Notes under the pieces: model-generated
Seen by the model: only the letters and a program-made list of their open reading frames with translations
Database searches by the model: none
What the model was told of the DNA's origin: nothing
Position numbers and translations under genes: made by a program
Source: Sphingomonas sp.
GTDB lineage: Bacteria > Pseudomonadota > Alphaproteobacteria > Sphingomonadales > Sphingomonadaceae
DNA length: 64,000 bases
Direction of reading: 5' to 3'
Assembly: GCF_029239295.1 (NCBI RefSeq)
Contig: NZ_JAQZBC010000003.1
Span: 1 to 64,000 of the forward strand
In this document: positions 53,543 through 62,331 of the stretch, piece by piece
How positions within the stretch are numbered: position 1 is the first letter of the stretch
How the letters are laid out: every line of letters begins with the position of its first letter

Positions 53543-55072
53543 ATGTCCTTTTCCGCCGCGCCATCAGCAGACGTCAGTGAGCGTCGCGCGGAGACGCGCG
53601 ATGCGACGTCGATGCGCGATCGGCTGGGCGCAGGCGCGCGGGCGCTGGCAATCATCGGATTGGCGGTATTCGCGGCCAGCGTCGTGGGTCTGGCGACCCG
53701 GCACGCCTTTTCCGTTTCCTTCTGGCCCGCCAATGCCCTGCTTGCCGGATTGATGCTGCGCCACCGCGCCTTTCATTGCCCATCCGGCTGGGTCGGCGCG
53801 TTGGTCGGGTTCATTGCCGCCGACCTGCTCTTCGGACGGTCGCTGCCGATGTCGGCGATGTTCGCGGCCACCAACCTTCTGGGATCGCTGGCCGCGGCGA
53901 TTTTCCTGATGCGCCTCGATCCCAGCGATCTGGCGCTGCAGCGCGTCCACTCCGTCCTGCGGATCGTGGTGTTGTTGCTGCCCGCGTGCCTAGTCGCCGG
54001 GTTATGCGGCGCGGCGCTCGTGGTCGTCGCGTTCGACGGTTCGCCGGCGCAGACGCTGCTGACCTGGCCCGCGGGCGACCTGGTCAATTACCTGATGGTC
54101 CTGCCGGCGATCCTGAACTTTCCCGTACGCCGGATCACCCCCCAACAACTGTGGCGTTGCATCCGGGCGAACCGGGCGCCGCGCTGGCCGATCCTGCTGC
54201 TGCTGGCATCCTGTATCGCGGCCATTCAGTTCGACGGGCCGGGCAGCATCATGTTTCCGATGCCGGGACTGTTGCTGTGTGCGCTGACCTACAGCGTCCC
54301 CACGACGGCGGTTATCACCATGGGCATGGGGATCGCCTGCATGACCGCGATCGGCCTTGGCGTGGTCGACATCGGGCAGGACATGGCGAACCCGCACAAT
54401 GTGGTGTCGGTTCGCATCGCAGTCGCCTTCCTGGTGCTGGTGCCGCTGACCATCAGCAGCGCAATGGCAGTGCGCGACGCGCTGTTGGATCAGTTGCGTG
54501 AAGCCGCCAACCACGATCCGCTCACAGGATTGCTCAACCGCCGGGCGTTCGAGCACAAGCTGCGCAAGCGATTGGCGGCGATGCGTGACCACGGTGGCCG
54601 TCTGGCGGTGCTGTGGCTCGACATCGATCATTTCAAGCGGATCAACGATCAGCACGGCCATCTGGCCGGGGACGCGATGCTGCAATTGTTCGCCAAGACG
54701 GCGCGCGATTGCTGCCGGGAAAGCGATCTGCTCGCGCGGCTGGGGGGCGAGGAGTTCGCCGTGGTTGCGCGCGTCGACGATGCGCAGGACGCCGAGGCGA
54801 TCGCCTTGCGGCTGCGCGATGCCTTTGCCGCGCAGCGGATCTTCTGGAATGCGCGAATGGTCAATGCGACGGTCAGCATTGCCGCCTGCTACCTCGATCG
54901 GGCTCCCGACGATCACGCCGATCTGTTCAAGGATCTGGACGAGGTGCTGTATCGCGCCAAGCGCAAGGGCCGCAATCGCGTGGAATGGCTGAACGACCTG
55001 CCGCAGCCGCCGGCCGATCCGTCCGGAGCGGGGGAAGTAGATGACGCCGCGCCCTGGGTGGCGATGATCTGA
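53543..55072 (+). CDS. MASE1-GGDEF diguanylate cyclase
   Basis: A 509-aa membrane enzyme that makes c-di-GMP. The N-terminal MASE1-type sensor (about 30-310) has roughly eight hydrophobic segments (for example FWPANALLAGLMLR). The C-terminal GGDEF domain (about 325-480) contains HDPLTGLLNRRAFEHKL, LDIDHFKRINDQHGHLAGDAML and the active GGEEF in RLGGEEFAVVARV. No inhibitory RxxD five residues before GGEEF is evident, and there is no EAL domain. The signal for MASE1 is unknown. A perfect 16-base palindrome precedes the gene. Confidence 0.92.
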   Translation: MSFSAAPSADVSERRAETRDATSMRDRLGAGARALAIIGLAVFAASVVGLATRHAFSVSFWPANALLAGLMLRHRAFHCPSGWVGALVGFIAADLLFGRSLPMSAMFAATNLLGSLAAAIFLMRLDPSDLALQRVHSVLRIVVLLLPACLVAGLCGAALVVVAFDGSPAQTLLTWPAGDLVNYLMVLPAILNFPVRRITPQQLWRCIRANRAPRWPILLLLASCIAAIQFDGPGSIMFPMPGLLLCALTYSVPTTAVITMGMGIACMTAIGLGVVDIGQDMANPHNVVSVRIAVAFLVLVPLTISSAMAVRDALLDQLREAANHDPLTGLLNRRAFEHKLRKRLAAMRDHGGRLAVLWLDIDHFKRINDQHGHLAGDAMLQLFAKTARDCCRESDLLARLGGEEFAVVARVDDAQDAEAIALRLRDAFAAQRIFWNARMVNATVSIAACYLDRAPDDHADLFKDLDEVLYRAKRKGRNRVEWLNDLPQPPADPSGAGEVDDAAPWVAMI

Positions 55073-55112
55073 ACGGTTGCGCTCCCGCCGGCCGCGCCGC
55101 AGAAGCAGCGCG

Positions 55113-55448
55113 ATGGATTATGTGGCGCTGAAGAATGTTGTGGCGACGCTGATCACGCCGGCCAACCCGGATGCGCTGGCGCATGTTCACGGCGGCATGG
55201 CGGTGCTGCTGCTGGCGCGGCTGATCACGCGCCGGTCGCTGGCAACCCCGATACCGCTGGCCTGTGTCGCCGCGCTCCAACTGCTGAACGAGTGTATCGA
55301 CCGCTACAATCACGGATCGTGGCGCTGGCCCGACACCATCGCCGACACGGTCAATACGCTGTTCTGGCCGACGGTGCTGTTCATCGGGCTGCGCTGGCGC
55401 CGTGAACGCCAGGCTGGCACATCAACCGAGCAACTGCCCGCCACCTAG
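55113..55448 (+). CDS. Small membrane protein, VanZ-like
   Basis: A 111-aa protein with about three hydrophobic segments and the block LLNECIDRYNHGSWRWPDTIADTVNTLFWPTVLF. The motif of acidic residues before a helix with Asp-Thr-xx-Asn resembles VanZ-like small membrane proteins, but the match is weak. The ATG at 55113 is chosen over an earlier one at 55077 because the hydrophobic region begins there. It is 40 bases after the diguanylate cyclase gene and probably cotranscribed. Confidence 0.6.
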   Translation: MDYVALKNVVATLITPANPDALAHVHGGMAVLLLARLITRRSLATPIPLACVAALQLLNECIDRYNHGSWRWPDTIADTVNTLFWPTVLFIGLRWRRERQAGTSTEQLPAT

Positions 55449-55496
55449 CCACGGCAACAATGCCGGGCCACGATGCGGGACAAAGGAGAGGATCGC

Positions 55497-56270
55497 ATGG
55501 ACCTGGGGCTTTCGGGCAAGACCATTTTTGTCGCCGGCGGCAGCCGCGGGATCGGACTGGGCATCGTGGAAGCGTGCTTGGCGGAGGGCGCGAACGTGGC
55601 GCTGACCGCGCGCGGCGCGGCCGCCTTGGCAGCGACGCATGATGCGCTCGCCAGCCGCTTCGGTGCCGATCGGCTGTGGAGCGCGGCCGCCGACATGACC
55701 GATCCCACCGCGGTTGAGGAGACGATGGCGGCGGCCGAGGCGGCGCTTGGGCCATTATGGGGGGCGGTCGCCAATGTCGGGCTTCATCCCTGCCCGCCCG
55801 GCTTCGACATCGACGATGACACGTGGCGCGGGGGGATGGCGCAGAACCTGGATTCGGCCTTCTTCCTGGCGCGCGCGGCGTTGCGGCGGCTGACCCCGCG
55901 CGGCGAGGGATCGGTGCTGATGATCGGATCGATCGCCGGACTGGCGGCGCTGGGAACGCCAATGACCTATGGCACGGCAAAGGCGGCGCTGGGGCACTTA
56001 TCGAAGGAACTGGCGGTGATCGCCGGACCGTCGGGCGTCCGGGTCAACACGATCGCGCCGGGCAACATCATCTTTCCCGGCGGCGATTGGGAGGAAAGAT
56101 CGACCGGGCCGCGATCGGAATCGTGGTGGCGCTGGATCCGGCGGGAAGTGCCGCTGCAACGCTTTGGTACCCCGGACGAGATCGGCCGGGTGGCGGCCTT
56201 CGTGCTCAGCCCGATGGCAAGCTTCGTCACCGGGGCGATCATCCCTGTCGATGGCGGTCAGGATCGCTGA
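55497..56270 (+). CDS. Short-chain dehydrogenase/reductase
   Basis: A 257-aa SDR. The cofactor loop is VAGGSRGIGLGI, the structural motif is VANVG (NNAG variant), and the catalytic triad is S in LMIGSIAG, Y in TYGTAKAAL and K four residues later. The C-terminal VTGAIIPVDGGQ is standard. The substrate is unknown. The ATG at 55497 has AAAGGAGAGG upstream. Confidence 0.9.
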   Translation: MDLGLSGKTIFVAGGSRGIGLGIVEACLAEGANVALTARGAAALAATHDALASRFGADRLWSAAADMTDPTAVEETMAAAEAALGPLWGAVANVGLHPCPPGFDIDDDTWRGGMAQNLDSAFFLARAALRRLTPRGEGSVLMIGSIAGLAALGTPMTYGTAKAALGHLSKELAVIAGPSGVRVNTIAPGNIIFPGGDWEERSTGPRSESWWRWIRREVPLQRFGTPDEIGRVAAFVLSPMASFVTGAIIPVDGGQDR

Positions 56271-56395
56271 CGAGCCGCCTATCGTTTCCGGGTGCGGGGT
56301 TCAAAAAGCGGTAGCGACCGCTAAGGAGCGCGTCCGCGCGCGATGACGCAGATGCCGTGCGCGGGTGGAAGGCCCGAGCAGGAAGGAACGGCGGC

Positions 56396-56857
56396 ATGGT
56401 ACACAGGAGCTGGGGGGCGCCGGCTGGCGCCGGCACTGAGCAGCGCGATCCCGCGCGCGCGCTCCAAACGCGACCGGTCGGCACGCCGTCGGATGACACA
56501 CGCTTGGCTGACACGCAGGGGAGCAGCGGCGACCCGGTTCTGGCGCGGCTCGAAGCACGTGCCGCGGAGCGCGCAGCCGCAGCACAGGCGCGCGAGGCGC
56601 TGCGGCAAGAGCGCCGCCGCGCGGATGCCGAACTCACCGCCGCCGATCCACACCGCGCTGCCGAGCAGCGGCGCCGGGGATCGGGACGCAAGGATATCGT
56701 GCGCGAGCAACGCGACACGTCAGGCTATACGATGATCGTGGAACGCCAGCGCGTTCGCGCACTGGCCGCCCGGGGTGCCTCGGCGGCCAGCCTGGCTGCC
56801 GCGTTCAACCTGCCGATCGAGGAGATCGAGGGAATGCTGGCGTGCGCCGAGGAGTAG
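56396..56857 (+). CDS. Hypothetical protein with basic helical region
   Basis: A 153-aa protein that I do not recognise. Residues about 45-100 are Ala/Arg/Glu-rich and probably a long helix or coiled coil (RLEARAAERAAAAQAREALRQERRR). The last 30 residues (LAARGASAASLAAAFNLPIEEIEGML) look like a short helix-turn-helix of the type seen in small DNA-binding or sigma-like C-termini. The ATG at 56396 has GGAAGGA upstream. No neighbour reveals a role. Confidence 0.55.
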   Translation: MVHRSWGAPAGAGTEQRDPARALQTRPVGTPSDDTRLADTQGSSGDPVLARLEARAAERAAAAQAREALRQERRRADAELTAADPHRAAEQRRRGSGRKDIVREQRDTSGYTMIVERQRVRALAARGASAASLAAAFNLPIEEIEGMLACAEE

Positions 56858-56937
56858 GCCGCGGCGGTATCGTTCGAAGAAAAGCGGTGCCGAAACACCA
56901 ACGGCGGTGAGGCGAGCCGCCCCACCGCCGCGTCAGA

Positions 56938-57189
56938 TCAGTTGCTGTCCGAATCGTCGTCCTTGTCGGCGATCAGCACGATGCCGCCGATGACGATTGC
57001 CGCTGCCAGAACTGCAGCGATGACGCCGCCACCAGCGACCGCACGATCAGACTTGCCCGTTGCCGCACCAGCGCGCGCCGACGAGGCAACCGACAGCTTC
57101 GATGCCGGGGCGGCAGCGGTTGCCGCGGTGGCCGAGATCGGCGCAAGAACAAGTGCACTGGCCGCGAGGCCGGAAAGTATCTTCATCAT
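56938..57189 (-). CDS. Small exported Ala-rich membrane protein
   Basis: An 83-aa protein with a signal peptide (MMKILSGLAASALVLAPISATAA). A short Ala/Ser region and a C-terminal TM helix (GGGVIAAVLAAAIVIGGIVLIA) follow, and it ends in an acidic tail (DKDDDSDSN). AAGGAG lies at good spacing before the paired ATGs. The layout is common in sphingomonad small envelope proteins; no function is assigned. Confidence 0.7.
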   Translation of the reverse strand: MMKILSGLAASALVLAPISATAATAAAPASKLSVASSARAGAATGKSDRAVAGGGVIAAVLAAAIVIGGIVLIADKDDDSDSN

Positions 57190-57383
57190 CCTGTTTTCTC
57201 CTTTTCGAGGCGCGGCCGAAGCCGCCGCGTATAGCAACGTGAGAGTGCCTGCAAAGTGGCACCGGCGCCACGATTATCAACGGCGACTGCGTAATTCCCA
57301 CAATGCTGTTGTTCCGCTGCATCAGGAACCACACACCTTAAAATAGAGTTAGCGGCGCGAAAGAAGAACTTGTCGGCGGAGTG

Positions 57384-57395
57384 ACACCGGTGTCG
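57384..57395. promoter_or_regulatory. 12-base palindrome upstream of the BASS gene
   Basis: GACACCGGTGTC is a perfect palindrome in the 289-base gap before the symporter gene. It is a possible operator; no regulator is known. Confidence 0.25.
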
Positions 57396-57514
57396 GTAGA
57401 GCGGCGGTGGGTCCGAAATTTGCCTTGTGCTAAGCACCGCCCGCCCGCTCACCGCGCGCGACAAAGAGGAAAATCGTCCTGCTTTCTGCCATCCGCAAGA
57501 TCGATCGCTACAGC

Positions 57515-58462
57515 ATGCTGCTTCTCGCCACCGTGCTGGTCGCCTCGCTACTGCCGTGCCGAGGCGAGGGCGCGCGGTTGTTTGGGATACTGACGACCGC
57601 GGCGATCGCGCTGCTGTTCTTCCTGCATGGCGCAAAGCTGTCGCGCGAGGCGATCGTGCAGGGGCTCACCAACTGGCGGCTTCACCTGGTGGTTCTGCTG
57701 ATCACTTTCGGCCTGTTCCCGCTGCTCGGCATCGGGACGGCGGCGGTGGCGGGCCAGGTGCTGACACCGTCACTGGCCACTGGCCTGCTGTTTCTCACGC
57801 TGCTGCCGTCCACCGTACAATCGTCCATCGCCTTTACCGCAATGGCGCGCGGCAATGTGCCGGCCGCGGTATGCAGCGCCTCTGCCTCAAACCTGCTGGG
57901 CATCGGGCTGACCCCGCTGCTCGTGGCACTGCTGATCGGTGGCGAGGCCAAGGTGGCCGGGGACGAGATCTGGACAATCGTGTTCCAGCTGCTGGTGCCA
58001 TTTGTCGCCGGGCATCTCTCCCGCCCGCTGACGCGCGGCTTCGTCGCGCGGCATTCCACGCTGGTGTCGATGGTGGATCGCGGGTCGATCCTGCTGGTGG
58101 TCTATACCGCCTTCAGCGCAGCCGTAGTCGAAGGGCTCTGGTCAGGGTTGCCGATCTGGCAGCTGATCGTGCTGAGCATCATTTGCGCCGTGTTGCTGGC
58201 AATCATCATGCTGGCCACCGCATGGATCGCGCGCCGGCTGGGCTTCGACCGCGCGGACCGGATCGCGATCATGTTCTGCGGATCGAAGAAGAGCCTGGCG
58301 TCGGGCGTGCCGATCGCCGGCGTCCTGTTCCCCGCGGCCCAAGTGGGACCGATCATCCTGCCGGTCATGATCTTTCACCAGATCCAGCTGCTGGTCTGTG
58401 CCCATCTGGCGCAGCGTTACGCGCGTGAGGAGGAGACAACGCCGGCACCCGTGACGGCGTGA
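57515..58462 (+). CDS. Bile acid:sodium symporter (BASS)-family transporter
   Basis: A polytopic protein of 315 aa from the first ATG. About ten TM segments are present, with the family blocks LLFLTLLPSTVQSSIAFTAMARGN and FCGSKKSLASGVPIAGVLF, as in the YfeH/PSE subfamily. The conserved N-terminus (LSAIRKIDRYS) begins upstream at CTG 57479, which has GAGGAAA 7 bases before it, and no canonical start codon lies there. So the gene may use CTG, or may have lost its original start. Its substrate is an organic anion, unspecified. Confidence 0.87.
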   Translation: MLLLATVLVASLLPCRGEGARLFGILTTAAIALLFFLHGAKLSREAIVQGLTNWRLHLVVLLITFGLFPLLGIGTAAVAGQVLTPSLATGLLFLTLLPSTVQSSIAFTAMARGNVPAAVCSASASNLLGIGLTPLLVALLIGGEAKVAGDEIWTIVFQLLVPFVAGHLSRPLTRGFVARHSTLVSMVDRGSILLVVYTAFSAAVVEGLWSGLPIWQLIVLSIICAVLLAIIMLATAWIARRLGFDRADRIAIMFCGSKKSLASGVPIAGVLFPAAQVGPIILPVMIFHQIQLLVCAHLAQRYAREEETTPAPVTA

Positions 58463-58498
58463 TCCGCCGAAGCGGTGGAGATGATATCGGCAGAGCGG

Positions 58499-58515
58499 TG
58501 GCGGAGACGGAGGGA
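58499..58515 (-). other. Candidate attachment site (tRNA-Ser 3' end copy)
   Basis: On the minus strand these 17 bases read TCCCTCCGTCTCCGCCA. This matches the T-stem end, acceptor (CGTCTCC), discriminator G and CCA of a serine tRNA, but the rest of a tRNA is missing. Tyrosine integrases often use such 3' ends as att sites, and an integrase gene starts 120 bases away. It would mark the left boundary of the element. Confidence 0.45.
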
Positions 58516-58582
58516 GTGTGCGCCGTATAGATCAGAAGGCCTTGAAATCGTTGAATAGCAAGTGGTTGTGGACTTGCAACGG

Positions 58583-58611
58583 GGTACACGCGCGGGGTAC
58601 GCGGGAGGTAC
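58583..58611. repeat. Three GGTAC repeats before the integrase gene
   Basis: GGTAC occurs at 58583-58587, 58596-58600 and 58607-58611, each within a GGGTACRC/GGAGGTAC-like context and spaced about one helical turn apart. They may be arm-type integrase sites or an operator controlling the integrase gene. Confidence 0.35.
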
Positions 58612-58634
58612 ACCAAACCCTCAACGAGTTCTGA

Positions 58635-60002
58635 ATGGCGTCAAACAAGCCCCGCCTCGGGCAGTATCTCGAATGGCACCGAGGCTCGATCCGCGTCACC
58701 GTCCCTGTCCCGAAAGACCTCCAGCCATTCTTCGGCGCAACTCGGTTGAAACGAGCGTTGAAAACTGACAGCCCGGCGAATGCCGAGCGGATCAAGCACG
58801 CCGTAATCCATGAGCTCAAGGCGAGCTTCACTGCCGCCGAGCGCCCGACTTCCATAGCTGACGAGGCTCAGGGATGGCGGACCGATCTGGAATGCAAAGA
58901 GGATTGGCGCGAGCGGGAGGCGCTTGAGTTCGTCCTGTTGGAGCGCGCCGAGGAGCTTCAGGCGAAAGCAGGATGGCAGGCGGCGCGAGAGTTCGTCGAT
59001 ATCGCTCAGGGGCGCATCACACCCATCAGTTCCATGCTCGACGTCTACTTGGCGACGTGCGGCTTGGCTCCGCGCACGGTGGACGGCATCCGCCGCACTG
59101 TCCGAGTGTACGAGGAATGGGCTGGCGCCAATTTCGCTCCAACGGCTGTAGAGCGCATTGATCGCAAGGTGGCGGGTCGGTTTGTCACAGACCTCCTGAC
59201 ACGCATGGAGCCACAATCTGCGGGAACCTACACCAAGTTCCTGTCGGGGTACTGGCGGTTCTTGGAGGGCAAGGGCTACGCTCCCGAAAATCCTTGGTCC
59301 CGACAGCTCGACGGCGTGAAGCAGGCCCGTCGCAGGCGCTCCGCGCTTCTGGACCCGGCTGGGATCAGTGCAGGAGGGAAGCGTCCCTACACGGACGGAG
59401 AGGCGGCCAAGCTGCTCTTCGCACAGGCAGAAGGGACCGTGGACCGGCGAACGCTCGACCTTGTTTGGATTGGTGCATTTTCAGGCATGCGAATCGAGGA
59501 AATCTGCGGGCTCCGCGTCAGCCACTGCGCCGATGGCTGGTTCAGCGTGAACGCTGACAGGCGAGGCAAGACCGATGCCGCGCGGCGGCGCGTGCCAGTG
59601 CATGCAGAACTGGCAGGCATCATCGAGCGCAGATCCAAGGGGAAGAAGCCGGGAGATTATTTGTTCGACGACCTGCCTGAACCCGAAGTGGGCTCGATAA
59701 GGGAGCGGTCCATGCCCGCGAGCAAGGCCTACACTCGCTTCCGGCGGCGCTTGGGGATCGACGAGCGCGCTGAGGGGCAACGGCAGTCGAACGTCGACTT
59801 CCATAGCTGGCGACGCTGGTTCATCCGCAAGGCTAAGGATGCCGGACAAGAGCCGTGGACCATCGCGGACGTCGTCGGCCACGACACCAGCGACCTTCCC
59901 CTAGGGCTCACCATGGGGCGCTATCCCGGCCGAGCGAACGACGAAGCGCTGCGGGCGTGTGTGGCAAGTGTGGTGCCCCCCCAACGCGAGGACCAGGCTT
60001 GA
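58635..60002 (+). CDS. Tyrosine recombinase/integrase
   Basis: A 455-aa phage-type integrase. The N-terminal part (about 1-130) is arm-binding, the SAM-like core-binding domain is at about 130-230, and the catalytic domain is at about 245-440. Catalytic residues are visible: R286 in SGMRIEEICGL, H390 and R393 in FHSWRRWF, the His in VVGHDTS and the nucleophile Y430 in MGRYPG. The gene starts 120 bases from a candidate att site. Its stop overlaps the start of the next gene (TTGA), an unusual tight link between integrase and polymerase-like protein. Confidence 0.92.
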   Translation: MASNKPRLGQYLEWHRGSIRVTVPVPKDLQPFFGATRLKRALKTDSPANAERIKHAVIHELKASFTAAERPTSIADEAQGWRTDLECKEDWREREALEFVLLERAEELQAKAGWQAAREFVDIAQGRITPISSMLDVYLATCGLAPRTVDGIRRTVRVYEEWAGANFAPTAVERIDRKVAGRFVTDLLTRMEPQSAGTYTKFLSGYWRFLEGKGYAPENPWSRQLDGVKQARRRRSALLDPAGISAGGKRPYTDGEAAKLLFAQAEGTVDRRTLDLVWIGAFSGMRIEEICGLRVSHCADGWFSVNADRRGKTDAARRRVPVHAELAGIIERRSKGKKPGDYLFDDLPEPEVGSIRERSMPASKAYTRFRRRLGIDERAEGQRQSNVDFHSWRRWFIRKAKDAGQEPWTIADVVGHDTSDLPLGLTMGRYPGRANDEALRACVASVVPPQREDQA

Positions 60003-61441
60003 CCTCGCCCTCGCTGGAGAGCGAGCAGCCGTCCTACGCGGAGCGCCCGCACCTCACGAACTGTCGCTTTATCCGATGGGATCGTGTGGCCCGCGCCGAT
60101 ACCGCCCGGAACGCCTTGGGAGCCCTCCTCCGCGAGTTCGACGCGTGGGAGCCGCCGCGCAGGCGCGCCCGCAAAGCAAAGGACCAGGCGCGTCTGGAAG
60201 CCGCCCTGGAGGCAATCGTCCTCGAGCTGTTCTGGTGTGCCCAAGAGGACCCTGAGACGTTCCTGGCGTATCCCAGAGGCACCAGCGAGTTTGGCCCAGG
60301 CCGAACACCTGAGCGCATCACGGCCTCAGCGGCTCGAACGGTCGCGGAGTTCCTGCAAGCGGCCGAACTCGCGACGGGGACGCCAGGGTCGTACATGCGG
60401 AAGACCGTGGGCGAGCTTTCCACCGGTCGCGGCTATCGTTCGCGACTACGAGCGACAGGCAAACTGATGGGCCTGCTGGATGCGCACGGGGTCACATGCG
60501 ACGCCATCGACACGGCACCGCTGGAGACTACAATCCGACTGCGCGGCCGAGCGCCCGACCGTAACTCCGCCAAGCCGCTGTTGGGCTTCACTGAGACACC
60601 CGAGGTGGCCGTGATGCGGGCGCGGGTTGACGCTGCAAACGCGCTGCGGCTGCAAGCACGTCTCGAACTCGATTTGACCGGCCCTGCCGCCGTCCCCACC
60701 CCGCCGCAAGTCAGGGACACCGAGGGGCGGGGCGAGGAGGAATACGTCGACGCGTCGGACCTGTCGGCGGTCCAGCTCTACCGCGTGTTCAACAACGGGA
60801 GCTGGGAACAGGGTGGCCGCTTTTACGGCGGCTGGTGGCAGCGACGGCCCAAGGCGGAGCGTGCCCGAATACTGATCGACGGAGAGGTGACGGTCGAGCT
60901 GGACTACAAGGCCTTCCAGCCGCGCATTTGCTACGACCTTGAGCGCGTGCCGCTGCCCACGACAACAGACCCACATCTGATCCCCGGCTACGACCTGCCG
61001 TACCGAGAGGCCGCGAAGCGTGCCTTCGGACAGCTCCTTAACTCGGACGCGGAGACCGCCCCCAGGCGCCCCAAGGAATTCTTGAGGCTGTTCAAGAGGG
61101 TGAAGGACTACAGGGCGTTCCTGGAGGCCTTGGAGGATAGCTATGGGGCCGTGCGGGGATGGTTGCGGCAGGGACGTGGGTTGGAGATGCAATACATCGA
61201 TAGCCAGATTGCGGACGAGGTCATGCATCGGCTGACGGTCCAAGGCATCCCCGTCCTCCCAATCCACGACAGCTTCATCGTCCCGCTCTCAGCAGAGGTA
61301 GACTTGGGGGTGGCCATGATCACTGCTTACCGGGACGTCCTGACCGAGCGAACAGGCACACCCGCCCTCCCCGTTATCGACGGCTGGTCCAGGCCCCACG
61401 TCGTGACCCGCGTGCAGGAGCGGCTTCCTTCACTCGACTGA
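59999..61441 (+). CDS. Superfamily A polymerase-like protein, TV-Pol type
   Basis: A 480-aa protein. Three motifs of the superfamily A DNA polymerase/T7 RNA polymerase fold occur in order. Motif A is D302 in VELDYKAFQPRICYDL, motif B is R336/K340 in YREAAKRAFGQLLN, and motif C is H423-D424 in LPIHDSFIVP. The segment QYIDSQIADEVMHRLTVQGIPVLP precedes motif C. This matches the mobile-element polymerases called TV-Pol (transposon/virus polymerases), predicted to prime and extend DNA. The N-terminal 200 residues have no known domain. The start is TTG at 59999, coupled to the integrase. The enzymatic role is inferred. Confidence 0.75.
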   Translation: MTSPSLESEQPSYAERPHLTNCRFIRWDRVARADTARNALGALLREFDAWEPPRRRARKAKDQARLEAALEAIVLELFWCAQEDPETFLAYPRGTSEFGPGRTPERITASAARTVAEFLQAAELATGTPGSYMRKTVGELSTGRGYRSRLRATGKLMGLLDAHGVTCDAIDTAPLETTIRLRGRAPDRNSAKPLLGFTETPEVAVMRARVDAANALRLQARLELDLTGPAAVPTPPQVRDTEGRGEEEYVDASDLSAVQLYRVFNNGSWEQGGRFYGGWWQRRPKAERARILIDGEVTVELDYKAFQPRICYDLERVPLPTTTDPHLIPGYDLPYREAAKRAFGQLLNSDAETAPRRPKEFLRLFKRVKDYRAFLEALEDSYGAVRGWLRQGRGLEMQYIDSQIADEVMHRLTVQGIPVLPIHDSFIVPLSAEVDLGVAMITAYRDVLTERTGTPALPVIDGWSRPHVVTRVQERLPSLD

Positions 61442-61707
61442 AGCACCAGATCTGGGGGGGCTTGGAGGAGGAGCTCCCAAGGGCGCCAGACGGCACAACC
61501 AACAGGCACCCACATAGCATACCCGGAGCCGTAAGGCAGGCCTGCTCCCGTCCCCCTCCTGTGCAGCAATCCTCCTGTGCAGCAAGGTGTGCAGCTGGTC
61601 GTTGGAAGTGGATGGATGATCGGTCAGTGAGAGGCTTGGCCCGCTCTGGCTATCCTTCCGTTGCCCGACAAATTGAACACTGGTAATTTACCTGGCGGGG
61701 GAGAGGA
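61442..61707. other. Intergenic region with no clear gene
   Basis: 266 bases between the polymerase-like gene and a membrane protein gene. I see no clear gene or repeat, apart from the good ribosome site of the next gene at its end. Confidence 0.6.
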
Positions 61708-62331
61708 ATGACACAGCGGGCAACACGCGAAGATCTGCTGACCATCTTAGGCCTGCTGATCGCGGGCTTGGTCATTGGCATCATACTGGCGTGGGCCATG
61801 TCGCTGCTCGGCATGGGCCTCGATTTTGTTGGGCTCACAGGCAAGCGCGCCAGAGGAGCTTACCTGCGTGAGCATCCATGGGAGGCCGGGGCGACTATTG
61901 GGAGCATGCTTGGTGTGGTCCTCGCAGGATCGGCGGTTCTCGAGCTCCGCAAGAAGATCGGCTGGAGGGGTATGGTGCCAAGCTGGATTTGGCCTTCGAC
62001 GCAGAAGGTGGAAACAACGGTCGCTGTTCGTCTTGGTCGGGTGCTTCACTGGATCAGCGTCGGAATCGCTTCCACTGCCCTCGTCCTCGCAGTGGTGATC
62101 TGGTTCGACCAGACCAGCCGGGTGCCGGTCGCAGAACGAGAGCACGCCGCATGGGAGGCTCGCCATCCGGTCGGTCCAGATGGCTACCGTACTGGTCGCG
62201 ACACCTATGGGGCTGATCCGGAGCCCTACATTCCCACAGTCGACTACGGAACGGCAGCGGGGATAACGGTGTTCGCGGCGCTGTGTGCCCTGTTCGGACG
62301 AGGGCTGCGATACATCATCGCTGGCGAATGA
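61708..62331 (+). CDS. Membrane protein of unknown function on the mobile element
   Basis: A 207-aa protein that I do not recognise. Four hydrophobic segments lie at about 10-35, 60-80, 110-132 and 182-200. Between the third and last is a polar stretch with Tyr/Pro/Gly (RHPVGPDGYRTGRDTYGADPEPYIPTVDYG), probably outside the membrane. GGGGGAGAGG precedes the ATG, so translation is likely. It could be an accessory, entry-exclusion or regulatory protein of the element; nothing decides this. Confidence 0.65.
   Translation: MTQRATREDLLTILGLLIAGLVIGIILAWAMSLLGMGLDFVGLTGKRARGAYLREHPWEAGATIGSMLGVVLAGSAVLELRKKIGWRGMVPSWIWPSTQKVETTVAVRLGRVLHWISVGIASTALVLAVVIWFDQTSRVPVAEREHAAWEARHPVGPDGYRTGRDTYGADPEPYIPTVDYGTAAGITVFAALCALFGRGLRYIIAGE

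Noticed and set aside
59855..59998. Upstream extension of the polymerase-like frame
   Set aside because: It overlaps the integrase C-terminus containing the catalytic tyrosine and has no ribosome site; the TTG at 59999 is preferred.
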